47,124 nt of DNA from a virus. The translations under genes were made by a program, and so were the position numbers. Below, piece after piece: positions 25,011-32,769 of this stretch (positions are counted from its first letter, which is position 1; each line of letters opens with the position of its first letter). Under the pieces are notes generated by a model. That model was not told the origin of the DNA. It made no database searches and worked only from the letters and a program-made list of their open reading frames with translations. The stretch covers positions 1 through 47,124 of the IMG/VR virus record IMGVR_UViG_3300033388_003527. One strand, 5' to 3'.

Positions 25011-26754
25011 TTGGTACTCCCTGTGGTTGAGGTTGTGGCGCTGGTAATTGTTGTTGCTGCTGTTGCTGTGGTTGCGCCTCTGGATAAACAACATCATTAT
25101 CACCTATATCTAATTTGCCCATCAAATTTTCTACTATTGCTTCCATATTTATTCTTTGGAATGCAGGGTCTTGAGTTCCTCTAAGATTCATTAGCATTGT
25201 AATAACATTGTTTAATCTCTTAGCTTCAGCTGTCTTGCTGCTGGTGTACGCTGTCCTGACTATAAACTCTAATGCTCCAAATATTTCATCTTTTCCCACT
25301 AACAACTCGTTCCCATCAGCTGCACTAATCGCAAACTCATCCGGGAATACTTGTCTCATCATATTTATGTTTAATCGAAACATATAAATAAGACCGTAAT
25401 TGAATTGATTGAGATATGAGCCTTCTTTTATATCTCCCTGGTCTTCAAGAGAATGTACAGCAGCAGCAGTGACATTCTCCATTGGGTTTGATTTACTTTG
25501 TCTTGTGTTAACATTTGGATTAGAAGCGGTACTTTGAACAGAGGAATTAATTTCTCTGAAGGCATCCTGCGTTCCCTGAACTGACCTATCTTCAAACTGA
25601 TTAAAAGCAAGCATATTGTTTATGTGCGTTCCTTCTTTTACATCCACACCTATCAATCCACCATTAACCCTGCGATTATTCCAATCAGCTGAATCTAATG
25701 TCCCTTTACCGTAGAATATATACTGGTCTAAAGCCCTCATAGCTACGTCAAGTTTAAGCCCCATCAAAGCGTTGTAAATATTCTCATGTGGAAGTATCAG
25801 CTCACCGTCAGTGCCGCCCCACCATACATCAGTCCTACGTATATAACGGAAGACTGTATAGGGCATCATGTTTCTATCCCAAATGTCTTTTTGTATTCGG
25901 ATAATCTTACCATCTACTATCTCAAGGTAATACGGGCTTTGGTTGTCTTCATTCCCTTCAATGTTGAGGGTGGAATACATGATAGTTTTATCTATCTGCC
26001 ATTCCCCACCATCCTCAGTTGCATCTGTTTTATAGTCTGTGTCCTTAACGCTCTCTTGTACCTTAAGAATCTTTTCACGGATTTTATTGACATTCTTTTT
26101 TACATAGAGACTTTTATCACTTTCAACCTGAGAAATAAATTCACTCATGTAGATTCGTTCAACATGACCGTGATAAAGTGAGTCTTCAAAATTGGGACAA
26201 CCGGGATCTTGAAATTTATTCCTTGGGTCAATAGCGAGATTTTTAATTACTGTATCTTCTTCACCCTTCACTTCTTTTCTGGTGAAACCATCACCCTCGT
26301 TAACAGTGACCATATAAGAACTCATAAGGAAGTCAGGGACGGAATAAGCTACTCCGGTTCCCCACTCTGCACAATTCTGTTTTATGATATCAAAATCTTT
26401 TTGTAGGAAACGAGTTCTCCGAAGGTTGTCATTCATTGCCTCTTCAATAGTTTTAGCGTTGTCTCTATCGGTGGAAGAAGTCTTTTTTACTGTAGCGAGA
26501 TTTTCACCGGGATAATTCCCATCGAAAATAAACTTTCTCATCATGCTGCGGGCTTTTTGTATTGGAAATCCTATCTTGGATTTATTGTTATCCTGCCCAT
26601 ATTCCATATTGTTCGAGTCGGTTAACCTGTCAATTCTTTTCTCAAGCCTCTTATATACGTCATTGCCGTAATAATTAGACTTTTGAGTAAGAGCTTTTTC
26701 GGTTATCTTCTTCTCAAACTTAGAAAATTTTTCTTCGAGGTTAATTTCCCCCAT
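25000..26754 (-). CDS. Portal protein
   Basis: 584 residues in the expected place upstream of scaffold and capsid. NCAEWGTGVAYSVPDF, EEDTVIKNLAIDPRNKFQDP, MPYTVFRYIRRTDVWWGG, ILPHENIYNALMGLKLDVAM and a helical C-terminal crown domain match podovirus-type portals. The tail is low-complexity (PQQQQQQQLPAPQPQPQG). It forms the dodecameric DNA channel and the docking site for terminase. The start ATG 26754 shares one base with the upstream stop. Confidence 0.85.
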   Translation of the reverse strand: MGEINLEEKFSKFEKKITEKALTQKSNYYGNDVYKRLEKRIDRLTDSNNMEYGQDNNKSKIGFPIQKARSMMRKFIFDGNYPGENLATVKKTSSTDRDNAKTIEEAMNDNLRRTRFLQKDFDIIKQNCAEWGTGVAYSVPDFLMSSYMVTVNEGDGFTRKEVKGEEDTVIKNLAIDPRNKFQDPGCPNFEDSLYHGHVERIYMSEFISQVESDKSLYVKKNVNKIREKILKVQESVKDTDYKTDATEDGGEWQIDKTIMYSTLNIEGNEDNQSPYYLEIVDGKIIRIQKDIWDRNMMPYTVFRYIRRTDVWWGGTDGELILPHENIYNALMGLKLDVAMRALDQYIFYGKGTLDSADWNNRRVNGGLIGVDVKEGTHINNMLAFNQFEDRSVQGTQDAFREINSSVQSTASNPNVNTRQSKSNPMENVTAAAVHSLEDQGDIKEGSYLNQFNYGLIYMFRLNINMMRQVFPDEFAISAADGNELLVGKDEIFGALEFIVRTAYTSSKTAEAKRLNNVITMLMNLRGTQDPAFQRINMEAIVENLMGKLDIGDNDVVYPEAQPQQQQQQQLPAPQPQPQGVPIAT

Positions 26755-27356
26755 TATCGATTCCTTGTATTCTGGTATATAGTTCCCTGGTGTTCAATGA
26801 TTATTTCAGGTGCGTATCCTGAAGCTTGCCCCACAGATATACCTAATCCCTCCACCCAATACCTCATAAGGTAAGTTTGGAAAGGTGTGAACCTAACTTG
26901 CATTATTGCATAATCGGGTACGTCTGAAGTGTCTATTGCTCTACTTGTTGCCTCGTCCATAGAAACCACATCCAAATAAGAATGTCTTGCTCTATGTGGG
27001 CCTACACCAAATGAATCAATTGCAAAAGTATCTAACACGTAAAGAATCTCTTCCCAGGAAGTATCCCTGGTGAGTCGACTTTTCACAGTAGTAGAATCAT
27101 CGGTATACGTTCCAAGCTGATAACCAAATACAAAATTAACACTGTCGCCAGAGAAACCAGCCTGTGCAGTATCCTTAACCTTCACTACTACCCAAAATGT
27201 TTCCCACTTACCAACATTTTCAATAATGGAATCAGAATAAATCACTACTCCTGAGTCTAACGTATCAGCACGAAATACAAGCGTGTCCCTCATTCCCTCC
27301 CAGTTTGTAGCGAATAGGTTAAGCGCTAAAATAACTATCCAAAAAAAATGTTTCAT
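26754..27356 (-). CDS. Signal-peptide protein upstream of the portal
   Basis: 200 residues starting MKHFFWIVILALNLFATNWEG, a clear signal peptide, followed by a beta-rich domain (DSGVVIYSDSIIENVGKWETF, SGDSVNFVFGYQLGTY). Like the proteins at 21099 and 16890 it is an exported protein in the virion operon. Its start overlaps the previous stop by four bases. Function unknown. Confidence 0.65.
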   Translation of the reverse strand: MKHFFWIVILALNLFATNWEGMRDTLVFRADTLDSGVVIYSDSIIENVGKWETFWVVVKVKDTAQAGFSGDSVNFVFGYQLGTYTDDSTTVKSRLTRDTSWEEILYVLDTFAIDSFGVGPHRARHSYLDVVSMDEATSRAIDTSDVPDYAIMQVRFTPFQTYLMRYWVEGLGISVGQASGYAPEIIIEHQGTIYQNTRNR

Positions 27357-27535
27357 TCCTCCTCCTTAAATGGTTCCCAAGGCCTTAGTTTGCTTGAGAC
27401 GCATATAATTTTACCACTTTTTATTTTTGGCAATTCTTCTATAGATTTACCACCCTTATAACCTACTAATTCAAGATACGCATTCACCACAGCTGCTATT
27501 TCTGGCCCACCCGCCATTAATGCTATTGCACACAT
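27353..27535 (-). CDS. Small hypothetical protein
   Basis: 60 residues, ATG with GGAGGAGGA upstream. A short hydrophobic helix (GPEIAAVVNAYLELVG) and a charged C-terminus. No family recognised. It is coupled to the signal-peptide gene by a four-base overlap. Confidence 0.55.
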   Translation of the reverse strand: MCAIALMAGGPEIAAVVNAYLELVGYKGGKSIEELPKIKSGKIICVSSKLRPWEPFKEEE

Positions 27536-27672
27536 TCCTCCTCCTTACAATATTCTGACAATCCGTTTATTGTTGCCATATTTCTAAGCATATTTTCAAA
27601 ATTATTGATTATATATTCATGTGCTCTTTTTGTTAATTCTTCAATTATTTTGTTTCTCTCAGACTTTTCCAT
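27523..27672 (-). CDS. Small helical protein (49 residues)
   Basis: MEKSERNKIIEELTKRAHEY followed by INNFENMLRNMAT and a CKEEEC end. Its start lies in the 13-bp repeat CCATAACTTAACC shared with the next gene, and its end overlaps the downstream gene by 13 bases. Amphipathic and mostly helical. No family recognised. Confidence 0.5.
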   Translation of the reverse strand: MEKSERNKIIEELTKRAHEYIINNFENMLRNMATINGLSEYCKEEECVQ

Positions 27673-27681
27673 AACTTAACC
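27669..27681. repeat. 13-bp direct repeat, copy 1
   Basis: CCATAACTTAACC here and at 27876-27888. In minus-strand sense it is a translation start region (GGTTAAGTTATGG), and the pair brackets the 67-residue gene at 27676-27879. Confidence 0.7.
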
Positions 27682-27879
27682 AACCTTAATTTCATTTACT
27701 TTATGTCCAGCTAATTCACATACTCTTTGGCGTGCTCTCTCAGTTAAAAAATGGCAAACGATTGGGCCTGTAGATCTAGAGTGCAACTTTTCAAGAAGGT
27801 TATCGTTATTAATTCCTTTTGGTCCATTGTTTGCGGCGTACCAATACAGGCCACGCTTTGTTGTTATCTCTTTTCCCAT
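27676..27879 (-). CDS. Small hypothetical protein bracketed by 13-bp repeats
   Basis: 67 residues (MGKEITTKRGLYWYAANNGP...TERARQRVCELAGHKVNEIKV), basic, with no recognised motif. Both its start and its end lie within copies of the CCATAACTTAACC repeat. Confidence 0.5.
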   Translation of the reverse strand: MGKEITTKRGLYWYAANNGPKGINNDNLLEKLHSRSTGPIVCHFLTERARQRVCELAGHKVNEIKVG

Positions 27880-27888
27880 AACTTAACC
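27876..27888. repeat. 13-bp direct repeat, copy 2
   Basis: Second copy of CCATAACTTAACC, 207 bp from the first. The shared tract extends a few bases further (CTTTTCC) with a single inserted C. Confidence 0.7.
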
Positions 27889-27912
27889 GCTTAAATAAAA
27901 GGTTAAAAAAAA

Positions 27913-28116
27913 CTATTTAATTACACTATCCTTATGAACTGTTTCAGTAAGAGTGATTGTATCCAAGATAGCATTTTTATAAAACATAATATCCTCAATT
28001 ATTGCATCTACTTGGTTGGGATAGTCACACGTCTTAAGTTTAGAGAGTATTTTTATTCTATTCTCCAGGCTTATCTTTTCCCATTGTGTTTTTGTGTATT
28101 TTTTAGGTGTTATCAT
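27913..28116 (-). CDS. Small hypothetical protein
   Basis: 67 residues, helical (SLENRIKILSKLKTCDYPNQ, then VDAIIEDIMFYKNAILDTIT). Coupled to the upstream gene by a four-base overlap. Not recognised. Confidence 0.5.
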   Translation of the reverse strand: MITPKKYTKTQWEKISLENRIKILSKLKTCDYPNQVDAIIEDIMFYKNAILDTITLTETVHKDSVIK

Positions 28117-28439
28117 AATAATGTTCCAAGATATATTAAGTTGTCAGTATCTTTTAGCATTGGGTACTTCCTTTTACCAAGCACTTCAATTTTAGCAGTA
28201 AAATATCTTTCTGCTAAAACACTAACCTCTTTAATTCTATAAGTGGCGTTATTTCTAATATTTTGCCAAACCGAATTTTTTGAGTCCCCAATAATTTTTT
28301 GTGAAAAATGGAACGTCCCTTCACGGGTTGATAATTTTTTAAAAACACCCACCGGGTTTCTTGGGGCATACATAAATGCCTCTATCTTAGATTTGTTTTT
28401 AATCAGTTTGTTAAATATAGAATTTTTAGGTATTATCAT
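28113..28439 (-). CDS. Hypothetical basic protein
   Basis: Start taken at ATG 28439, which overlaps the end of the membrane-protein gene; a longer form from 28481 is open. 108 residues, basic and beta-rich (YAPRNPVGVFKKLSTREGTF, RYFTAKIEVLGKRKY). No motif recognised. Confidence 0.5.
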   Translation of the reverse strand: MIIPKNSIFNKLIKNKSKIEAFMYAPRNPVGVFKKLSTREGTFHFSQKIIGDSKNSVWQNIRNNATYRIKEVSVLAERYFTAKIEVLGKRKYPMLKDTDNLIYLGTLL

Positions 28440-28743
28440 TCGTCCCAAACATTCGTTGTTTTGCTGCTTTAACTCTGTCACTGTTTAATAGTTTTATCTC
28501 TTGTTCTATGTGGCCCATCCAACCTTTAAAGTATATTTCAAATTTTTCATCACCTGTTTTACCCTTGTAACGAAGTTCATCAAATATATCCCGCGCTTGC
28601 CCTCTATGTCTTTCAAGCGTCTCTTTGGGCATGTCTTCTATTTTAGTCCACATTCTTCCATATCTCCAGCTCCAATAAATTTCATAAGGTACCCATATAA
28701 AGAATATAATCAATTCCTGTAAAATTAGTAGCATTTTTTTCAT
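28426..28743 (-). CDS. Small membrane protein with cytoplasmic domain
   Basis: 105 residues. One membrane segment (MKKMLLILQELIIFFIWVPY) followed by a Trp/Arg-rich junction and a charged helical domain (RHRGQARDIFDELRYKGKTG). It is one of several small membrane proteins in this part and is coupled to its upstream neighbour. Function unknown. Confidence 0.55.
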   Translation of the reverse strand: MKKMLLILQELIIFFIWVPYEIYWSWRYGRMWTKIEDMPKETLERHRGQARDIFDELRYKGKTGDEKFEIYFKGWMGHIEQEIKLLNSDRVKAAKQRMFGTNDNT

Positions 28744-29015
28744 TTTCGTGCTACTTTGTTTGCTATTTTATAAGTCCATCGCATATTAAGTACAATAATA
28801 TCATGCAGTCCCATTATTAACCCAATAACAACCACTAATACACAGGCAGTAAATAATAACCCAACAATTCCACGTATAAAAAAGTTTTCAAAGATTTCCA
28901 TTCCGTATATCAAATGGTGGACTTTCGAAGTAATAACAGAGCTCAACCATATTAATAAAATTACCCCAGCTATTTCAGATAATTTCAATCCTATAAATAT
29001 TAGTATTTTTTTCAT
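28740..29015 (-). CDS. Two-span membrane protein
   Basis: 91 residues with two long hydrophobic helices (about 5-28 and 46-72), a short loop and a basic C-terminus (YKIANKVARK). The shape is compatible with a holin or an exclusion protein; the context gives no lysis partner. It overlaps both neighbours by four bases. Confidence 0.55.
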   Translation of the reverse strand: MKKILIFIGLKLSEIAGVILLIWLSSVITSKVHHLIYGMEIFENFFIRGIVGLLFTACVLVVVIGLIMGLHDIIVLNMRWTYKIANKVARK

Positions 29016-29314
29016 ATACCCTCAATTAGTTTAATAAACCTTCTCGTACTTCCAAAATCAGGACAAAGCCTTTCTGTTATTATAAGATCTCTGTAGGCTT
29101 TTTTATAGTCTTTATTTACAAGATGCACTTGCCCTCTAACATAATAAGCTTTAAAATATCTTGGTTCCCTTTTAATTGTCTGATCTAACAATTTGATAGC
29201 TACATTATTATCTTTGGCGTTTATAGCAGAGAAAGCACCTAAGAAAGTCATATTAGCCATATAGTGATTTAAAGACCAAAATGTTATTATTATAAATAGA
29301 GTTATTCTAAACAA
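29012..29314 (-). CDS. Membrane-anchored TPR-like protein
   Basis: 100 residues. A signal anchor (MFRITLFIIITFWSLNHYM) is followed by two tetratricopeptide-like helical pairs: KDNNVAIKLLDQTIKREP and then YFKAYYVRGQVHLVNKDYKK, with the A-x3-G/A spacing of TPRs. Such domains bind other proteins. It would face the periplasm. It sits one gene away from the O-antigen ligase-like protein. Confidence 0.6.
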   Translation of the reverse strand: MFRITLFIIITFWSLNHYMANMTFLGAFSAINAKDNNVAIKLLDQTIKREPRYFKAYYVRGQVHLVNKDYKKAYRDLIITERLCPDFGSTRRFIKLIEGI

Positions 29315-29484
29315 TTTATACGCCTCCTGTTATCACTCAAAACATAAATATTCCAACATTTTGTGCAAGTTGCCGAAATAATACAATATTCAAAGTTTTG
29401 ATCTATAGACCTCGCTACCGATATTGTGAATTCTATATTCCCACAATCACATTTTAAGTTTCCTATCTCATTTAATTCAGACAT
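29302..29484 (-). CDS. Small zinc-ribbon-like protein
   Basis: Start at ATG 29484 (MSELNEIGNLKCDCGNIEF) with GGTGGA upstream. 60 residues containing CDC near position 12 and CTKC about 28 residues later, a likely zinc ribbon with a beta core. Its upstream region overlaps the ligase-like gene's end. Confidence 0.55.
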   Translation of the reverse strand: MSELNEIGNLKCDCGNIEFTISVARSIDQNFEYCIISATCTKCWNIYVLSDNRRRINCLE

Positions 29485-29486
29485 TC

Positions 29487-30551
29487 TTATTCGTCCACCC
29501 ACTTATGTTTTTTCCAAGAGTTAATTATTTCTTGGCAATGTGGCATAATAAAAAGACTCCTGTTAGAATATCCCTTATTTAAAAATCCAATTAAGGCCCA
29601 ATAGATAATTTGATTAGGTGGAGTATTTGTAGCACACTCCGAAACTATACCATAGAATAAATAAATGAACATTGCCAGCTTAAGATTTAAACTCCTTTTT
29701 CGTGCGATAGATAGTCCAGCGATTAATAAAAAAAGAATTAAAGCAACTGAGGAGCAACTTTGAAGAAATAAATAATGACTGTGCGGGCCTGCATTGTTCG
29801 GAACTGAGTTTACATGCATATCCCCGATACCTACACCTACTATAGGATTTTCTTTTACCATCTCCCACATTTTCGGCCACGTTGTTTCTATTCTCCCTCT
29901 GGACCCTGCATTGATTTCATTTCTCACTTGTGGGATACCTGCAAGGATGGCTAAACATGTCACAACTATTATCAATAGTTTCAATTGTACTTTAACGATA
30001 AGAAATATTATAATTGCAAGACACAAAGCCAGCATTGCACCACGGGCATGAGTTAAAACCAAAGCCCATAGAATAACCGGATATCCTATTAAATATATTC
30101 CCGGCTCCTGCTTTTTCAATCCTAATGCTAATACCATAGCAAGAAATAAACCGCCTACATTTTTATGCATAAATATAGGGTTGAAGTATCCGTATCCATT
30201 CGTGTAATAATGAATTGTATACCAAACCGAAGTCACTATCCCAGCGTAATAGATCCACCGAAAGATTTTCTCATCGAAATCAACATAAACATAAATCACA
30301 TAAAATGTAAGCAATCCAAGGTATTGGAAAAATAAGGGACGGTAATTGATAGACGAACCTGTTGTAGAAAAATATGATAAAGTTATTACCGTCCCAAACA
30401 AAGTAACTAATGTTATAATAGTAGATTTAGGAATTCCTTTGTACTTTTGGAAGCACATATATCCAGCTAACAAAATAGGAGCTACTACCTCTCTATCGTG
30501 TTGAGGGTTAAATACACTTGCTATGCAAATTATAAAAAGTATTATGTCCAT
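29487..30551 (-). CDS. O-antigen ligase / Wzy-like polymerase membrane protein
   Basis: 354 residues with about nine or ten membrane spans. It has the Wzy_C-type signature: LTHARGAMLALCLAI (166-180), then a large loop with SRGRIETTWPKMWEMV (217-232) and ENPIVGVGIGD (234-244), then GPHSHYLFLQ (255-264). In this family the loop Arg and His residues bind the undecaprenyl-linked glycan and transfer or polymerise O-antigen units. In phages such enzymes alter host surface polysaccharide. The last 20 residues (IMPHCQEIINSWKKHKWVDE) are not typical of the family but resemble residues 445-465 of this phage's large terminase. It overlaps the zinc-ribbon gene region downstream. Confidence 0.75.
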   Translation of the reverse strand: MDIILFIICIASVFNPQHDREVVAPILLAGYMCFQKYKGIPKSTIITLVTLFGTVITLSYFSTTGSSINYRPLFFQYLGLLTFYVIYVYVDFDEKIFRWIYYAGIVTSVWYTIHYYTNGYGYFNPIFMHKNVGGLFLAMVLALGLKKQEPGIYLIGYPVILWALVLTHARGAMLALCLAIIIFLIVKVQLKLLIIVVTCLAILAGIPQVRNEINAGSRGRIETTWPKMWEMVKENPIVGVGIGDMHVNSVPNNAGPHSHYLFLQSCSSVALILFLLIAGLSIARKRSLNLKLAMFIYLFYGIVSECATNTPPNQIIYWALIGFLNKGYSNRSLFIMPHCQEIINSWKKHKWVDE

Positions 30552-30566
30552 ATATCGTATTCTATT

Positions 30567-30911
30567 TTATTCATTAAACAAGCTCCTCACACAAGGGTTT
30601 GCATCTACAAGCGCAGTATATCTATTGCTAAACTGCCTACTTTGCCTCTCTTCTTCCCTTCTCATGCCTCTTTGAAATTCCAAATCACATTTGTGCATTT
30701 CATAGCTTGCAAGTCTTGCAGAAGCAGCCAACGCGGATGATATCACACCGGCGACCATCACACTACTTAAGCTTTGCCCTCGTTTAAGATTTACAGGTAT
30801 AAGCCCACCTGAAGACTTTGCATCTTCTATTACTGGCCTTTCCTCAGGAAACCAAAAATACCAATAGTGCCAGAAATAAGCTCTAATTATTTGAAACAAT
30901 CTATACTGCAT
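30567..30911 (-). CDS. Hypothetical protein with hydrophobic aromatic N-terminus
   Basis: Start at ATG 30911, overlapping the previous stop; a longer form from 30947 is open. 114 residues: an aromatic N-terminus (MQYRLFQIIRAYFWHYWYFW), a helix (SVMVAGVISSALAASARLAS) that may be membrane-active, and an Arg/Glu-rich helix. Possibly a small virion-type or membrane protein. Not recognised. Confidence 0.5.
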   Translation of the reverse strand: MQYRLFQIIRAYFWHYWYFWFPEERPVIEDAKSSGGLIPVNLKRGQSLSSVMVAGVISSALAASARLASYEMHKCDLEFQRGMRREEERQSRQFSNRYTALVDANPCVRSLFNE

Positions 30912-31086
30912 AAACCACACTTTGAAATTTCTGACCATCAGATTCAAACTCTACACAGGCGTGTTCTCTTCGAAGGTCTACTATGGAAATACTACCGTCA
31001 ATATTTTTAATACCGATATGTTTGTTTATACATTCAATAGTCACGTCACTTAACTCTTTTGCTGTTATTTTTGCCAGTACTTTCAT
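30901..31086 (-). CDS. Small beta-rich hypothetical protein
   Basis: 61 residues (MKVLAKITAKELSDVTIECI...VDLRREHACVEFESDGQKFQ), predicted small beta fold. It overlaps both adjacent genes. No family recognised. Confidence 0.5.
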   Translation of the reverse strand: MKVLAKITAKELSDVTIECINKHIGIKNIDGSISIVDLRREHACVEFESDGQKFQSVVYAV

Positions 31087-31246
31087 TTTTACCTTTCTTT
31101 TTAAATATCTTAGGCCAATTATTATAAAAATTACTCCAATTAGTCTGGTGTTTAGTAGTACTTACTTTATGTCCGGTTGCTTTCACAACGAATTCATCCC
31201 CACCCTCTGCGTATTTTCTGCGTTCTGGTTTACCTAATATTGGCAT
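31046..31246 (-). CDS. Small basic hypothetical protein
   Basis: Start at ATG 31246, with AAGGAG seven bases upstream and overlapping the previous stop (TAATG). 66 residues ending in a Lys/Asn-rich tail (KKKGKNESTGKNNSKRVK). Not recognised. Confidence 0.5.
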   Translation of the reverse strand: MPILGKPERRKYAEGGDEFVVKATGHKVSTTKHQTNWSNFYNNWPKIFKKKGKNESTGKNNSKRVK

Positions 31247-31572
31247 TACTTCTCCTTGAAATGTTTGCACCAAAAGTCTGGCTCTGTGTATAATGCGTCG
31301 TTGCAGTCCCCGCCCTCAACACAAAATTCAGCGTGGTCTTCTTGGTCTACTTTGCAAGGTCTGTGTTTTCCATTCCACAAAACAACGTCTTTACCCCACC
31401 ATTCACACTTAGAACATTTCTTATCAGAATCTACGCCGACAAAACAATCCCCAGTCATTGCATCACAACATTCACATTGTTTGTAATTAAACTTCCCTGT
31501 ACAGTACTTGCAAAAAGAGGTATGTTCTAAGCTCATATCTCTTAAGTGCTTATCTTTATCTTCGTATTTCAT
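31246..31572 (-). CDS. Cys-rich zinc-binding-type protein
   Basis: 108 residues with 13 Cys in CxxC and CxCC arrangements (CKYC, QCECCDAMTGDC, CSKCEWWG) and His near the C-terminus. It probably binds two or more zinc ions. The start overlaps the upstream stop. One of more than ten small Cys-rich proteins in this genome. Confidence 0.6.
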   Translation of the reverse strand: MKYEDKDKHLRDMSLEHTSFCKYCTGKFNYKQCECCDAMTGDCFVGVDSDKKCSKCEWWGKDVVLWNGKHRPCKVDQEDHAEFCVEGGDCNDALYTEPDFWCKHFKEK

Positions 31573-31730
31573 TCAAACTCCAATTTATGTTTTTTACATA
31601 TTAACCCAAGATCTTCAGCTGCGGGGATTTCTTCAGCCGGCCCCAAATTTGACCATACATCTTCCAGGTAAGTTGTGTATATTCCACACTCTGGAAATTT
31701 CTTACAATTTGTACAGCTTTGGTTTTCCAT
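31569..31730 (-). CDS. Small Cys-rich protein (53 residues)
   Basis: MENQSCTNCKKFPECGIYTT, with CxxC plus a third Cys at 15 and a fourth at 45 near the end. The ATG is preceded by GAGAGGAAAA and overlaps the previous stop. The same order of Cys residues occurs in several phage zinc-knuckle proteins. Role unknown. Confidence 0.55.
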   Translation of the reverse strand: MENQSCTNCKKFPECGIYTTYLEDVWSNLGPAEEIPAAEDLGLICKKHKLEFE

Positions 31731-31855
31731 TATTTTCCTCTCTTTTTTTGTACATGCTTCCAGAAATATTTATCACCGTGTTTTGATTTTGTTTCAAATC
31801 CTTTAAAACCTCTAAACATCGGATCTCTTGTAAATTTTCTATCTGTTCTTTTCAT
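31730..31855 (-). CDS. Small basic protein (41 residues)
   Basis: MKRTDRKFTRDPMFRGFKGF then SKHGDKYFWKHVQKKRGK. Highly basic, so probably nucleic-acid binding or ribosome-associated. It overlaps its neighbours (TAATG and ATG regions), consistent with coupled translation. Confidence 0.45.
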   Translation of the reverse strand: MKRTDRKFTRDPMFRGFKGFETKSKHGDKYFWKHVQKKRGK

Positions 31856-32142
31856 ATCATTCCTCCCGTTACATATTTTTTGTACGCTGCTTTAGGATCT
31901 CTGTAATGTAATTCAAGACCCTCATTTACCTTCTCCCAACTCTCTGCTACGAATGTTTTGCAGCCCACTATTACAATAAATCCATTTTCGGCTGGTTGTA
32001 TTGTTACTATTTTAATCTGGCCATCAATAACGGGTGACGCTTGGCCTACACCTCCTGAATAACCTGTCCGAAGTGTTGGCCGATTTCCACGCTCCGGATC
32101 ACACTGTTCTTGTGGTTGCCCACATGCTGTTTCACCATTCAT
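31852..32142 (-). CDS. Hypothetical protein
   Basis: 96 residues: a polar N-terminus with two Cys (ETACGQPQEQCDPERGN), then a beta-rich core (GQIKIVTIQPAENGFIVIVG) and a helical end. Not recognised. It overlaps the next small gene by four bases. Confidence 0.5.
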   Translation of the reverse strand: MNGETACGQPQEQCDPERGNRPTLRTGYSGGVGQASPVIDGQIKIVTIQPAENGFIVIVGCKTFVAESWEKVNEGLELHYRDPKAAYKKYVTGGMI

Positions 32143-32190
32143 AACTTTACTCCTTCCCTTTCTAAAAATATGTTTTCTCGCTAATTTGTA

Positions 32191-32622
32191 TCATTTAGGC
32201 CGTTTTTTGGACTTTTCTATTAGATTTTCGAGTGATATGACAGCTTTTTTAATAGCGTCCGCAACATTGTTAAGCTCATTACAACTCCACATATTATTCC
32301 ACAAACAACTGTAATTGTTGAAGTTACACATAATACCACCCATTAACGCTTTTAAGTTATCAACCTCATTTTTTAGTGTTTCTTCGCAAATTGAGCCATT
32401 TAAACCACTTTTTGACTCTTGTTTGTCAAGATTAATGGTGTTTTTAACATCATGTTTGTGAATGTGGATACTTATCCAGTTTGAAATTATATGGTACTCA
32501 CTCTCTAAATTGCTTAATCTATCTTCTATATCCTCATAGCGAACTATAGAATGACTCTCCAACACCTTCAATCTATCCTCTATACGATCCAAACGATCCG
32601 TTACATCATTTGTTGTAGTCAC
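32191..32622 (-). CDS. Coiled-coil hypothetical protein, GTG start
   Basis: GTG 32622 overlaps the previous stop as GTGA, supporting this start over an upstream TTG. 143 residues: an N-terminal heptad helix (DRLDRIEDRLKVLE, then YEDIEDRLSNLE) and a helical C-terminal part. Possible oligomeric adaptor. Not recognised. Confidence 0.5.
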   Translation of the reverse strand: MTTTNDVTDRLDRIEDRLKVLESHSIVRYEDIEDRLSNLESEYHIISNWISIHIHKHDVKNTINLDKQESKSGLNGSICEETLKNEVDNLKALMGGIMCNFNNYSCLWNNMWSCNELNNVADAIKKAVISLENLIEKSKKRPK

Positions 32623-32735
32623 GACCCGCCCCCACAAAGCAAAATCATTAATATTGCCAATAATAAAACTACCTCAAATGCCAATATAATAAATAGCGCC
32701 CCTGCTGATATATATAAACCTATTTTATTTAACAT
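32619..32735 (-). CDS. Tiny membrane protein (38 residues)
   Basis: MLNKIGLYISAGALFIILAF followed by a second stretch of Leu/Ile up to CGGGS: one long membrane helix or two short ones. It precedes, and is coupled to, the coiled-coil gene. Confidence 0.45.
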   Translation of the reverse strand: MLNKIGLYISAGALFIILAFEVVLLLAILMILLCGGGS

Positions 32736-32769
32736 ATTATTCTTTTCTGTCAAGCTAACTCCTTATATT

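Noticed and set aside
27884-27910. TTAACC/GGTTAA hairpin as a terminator
   Set aside because: The T-run lies on the wrong side for the leftward genes, and the stem is short and AT-rich.
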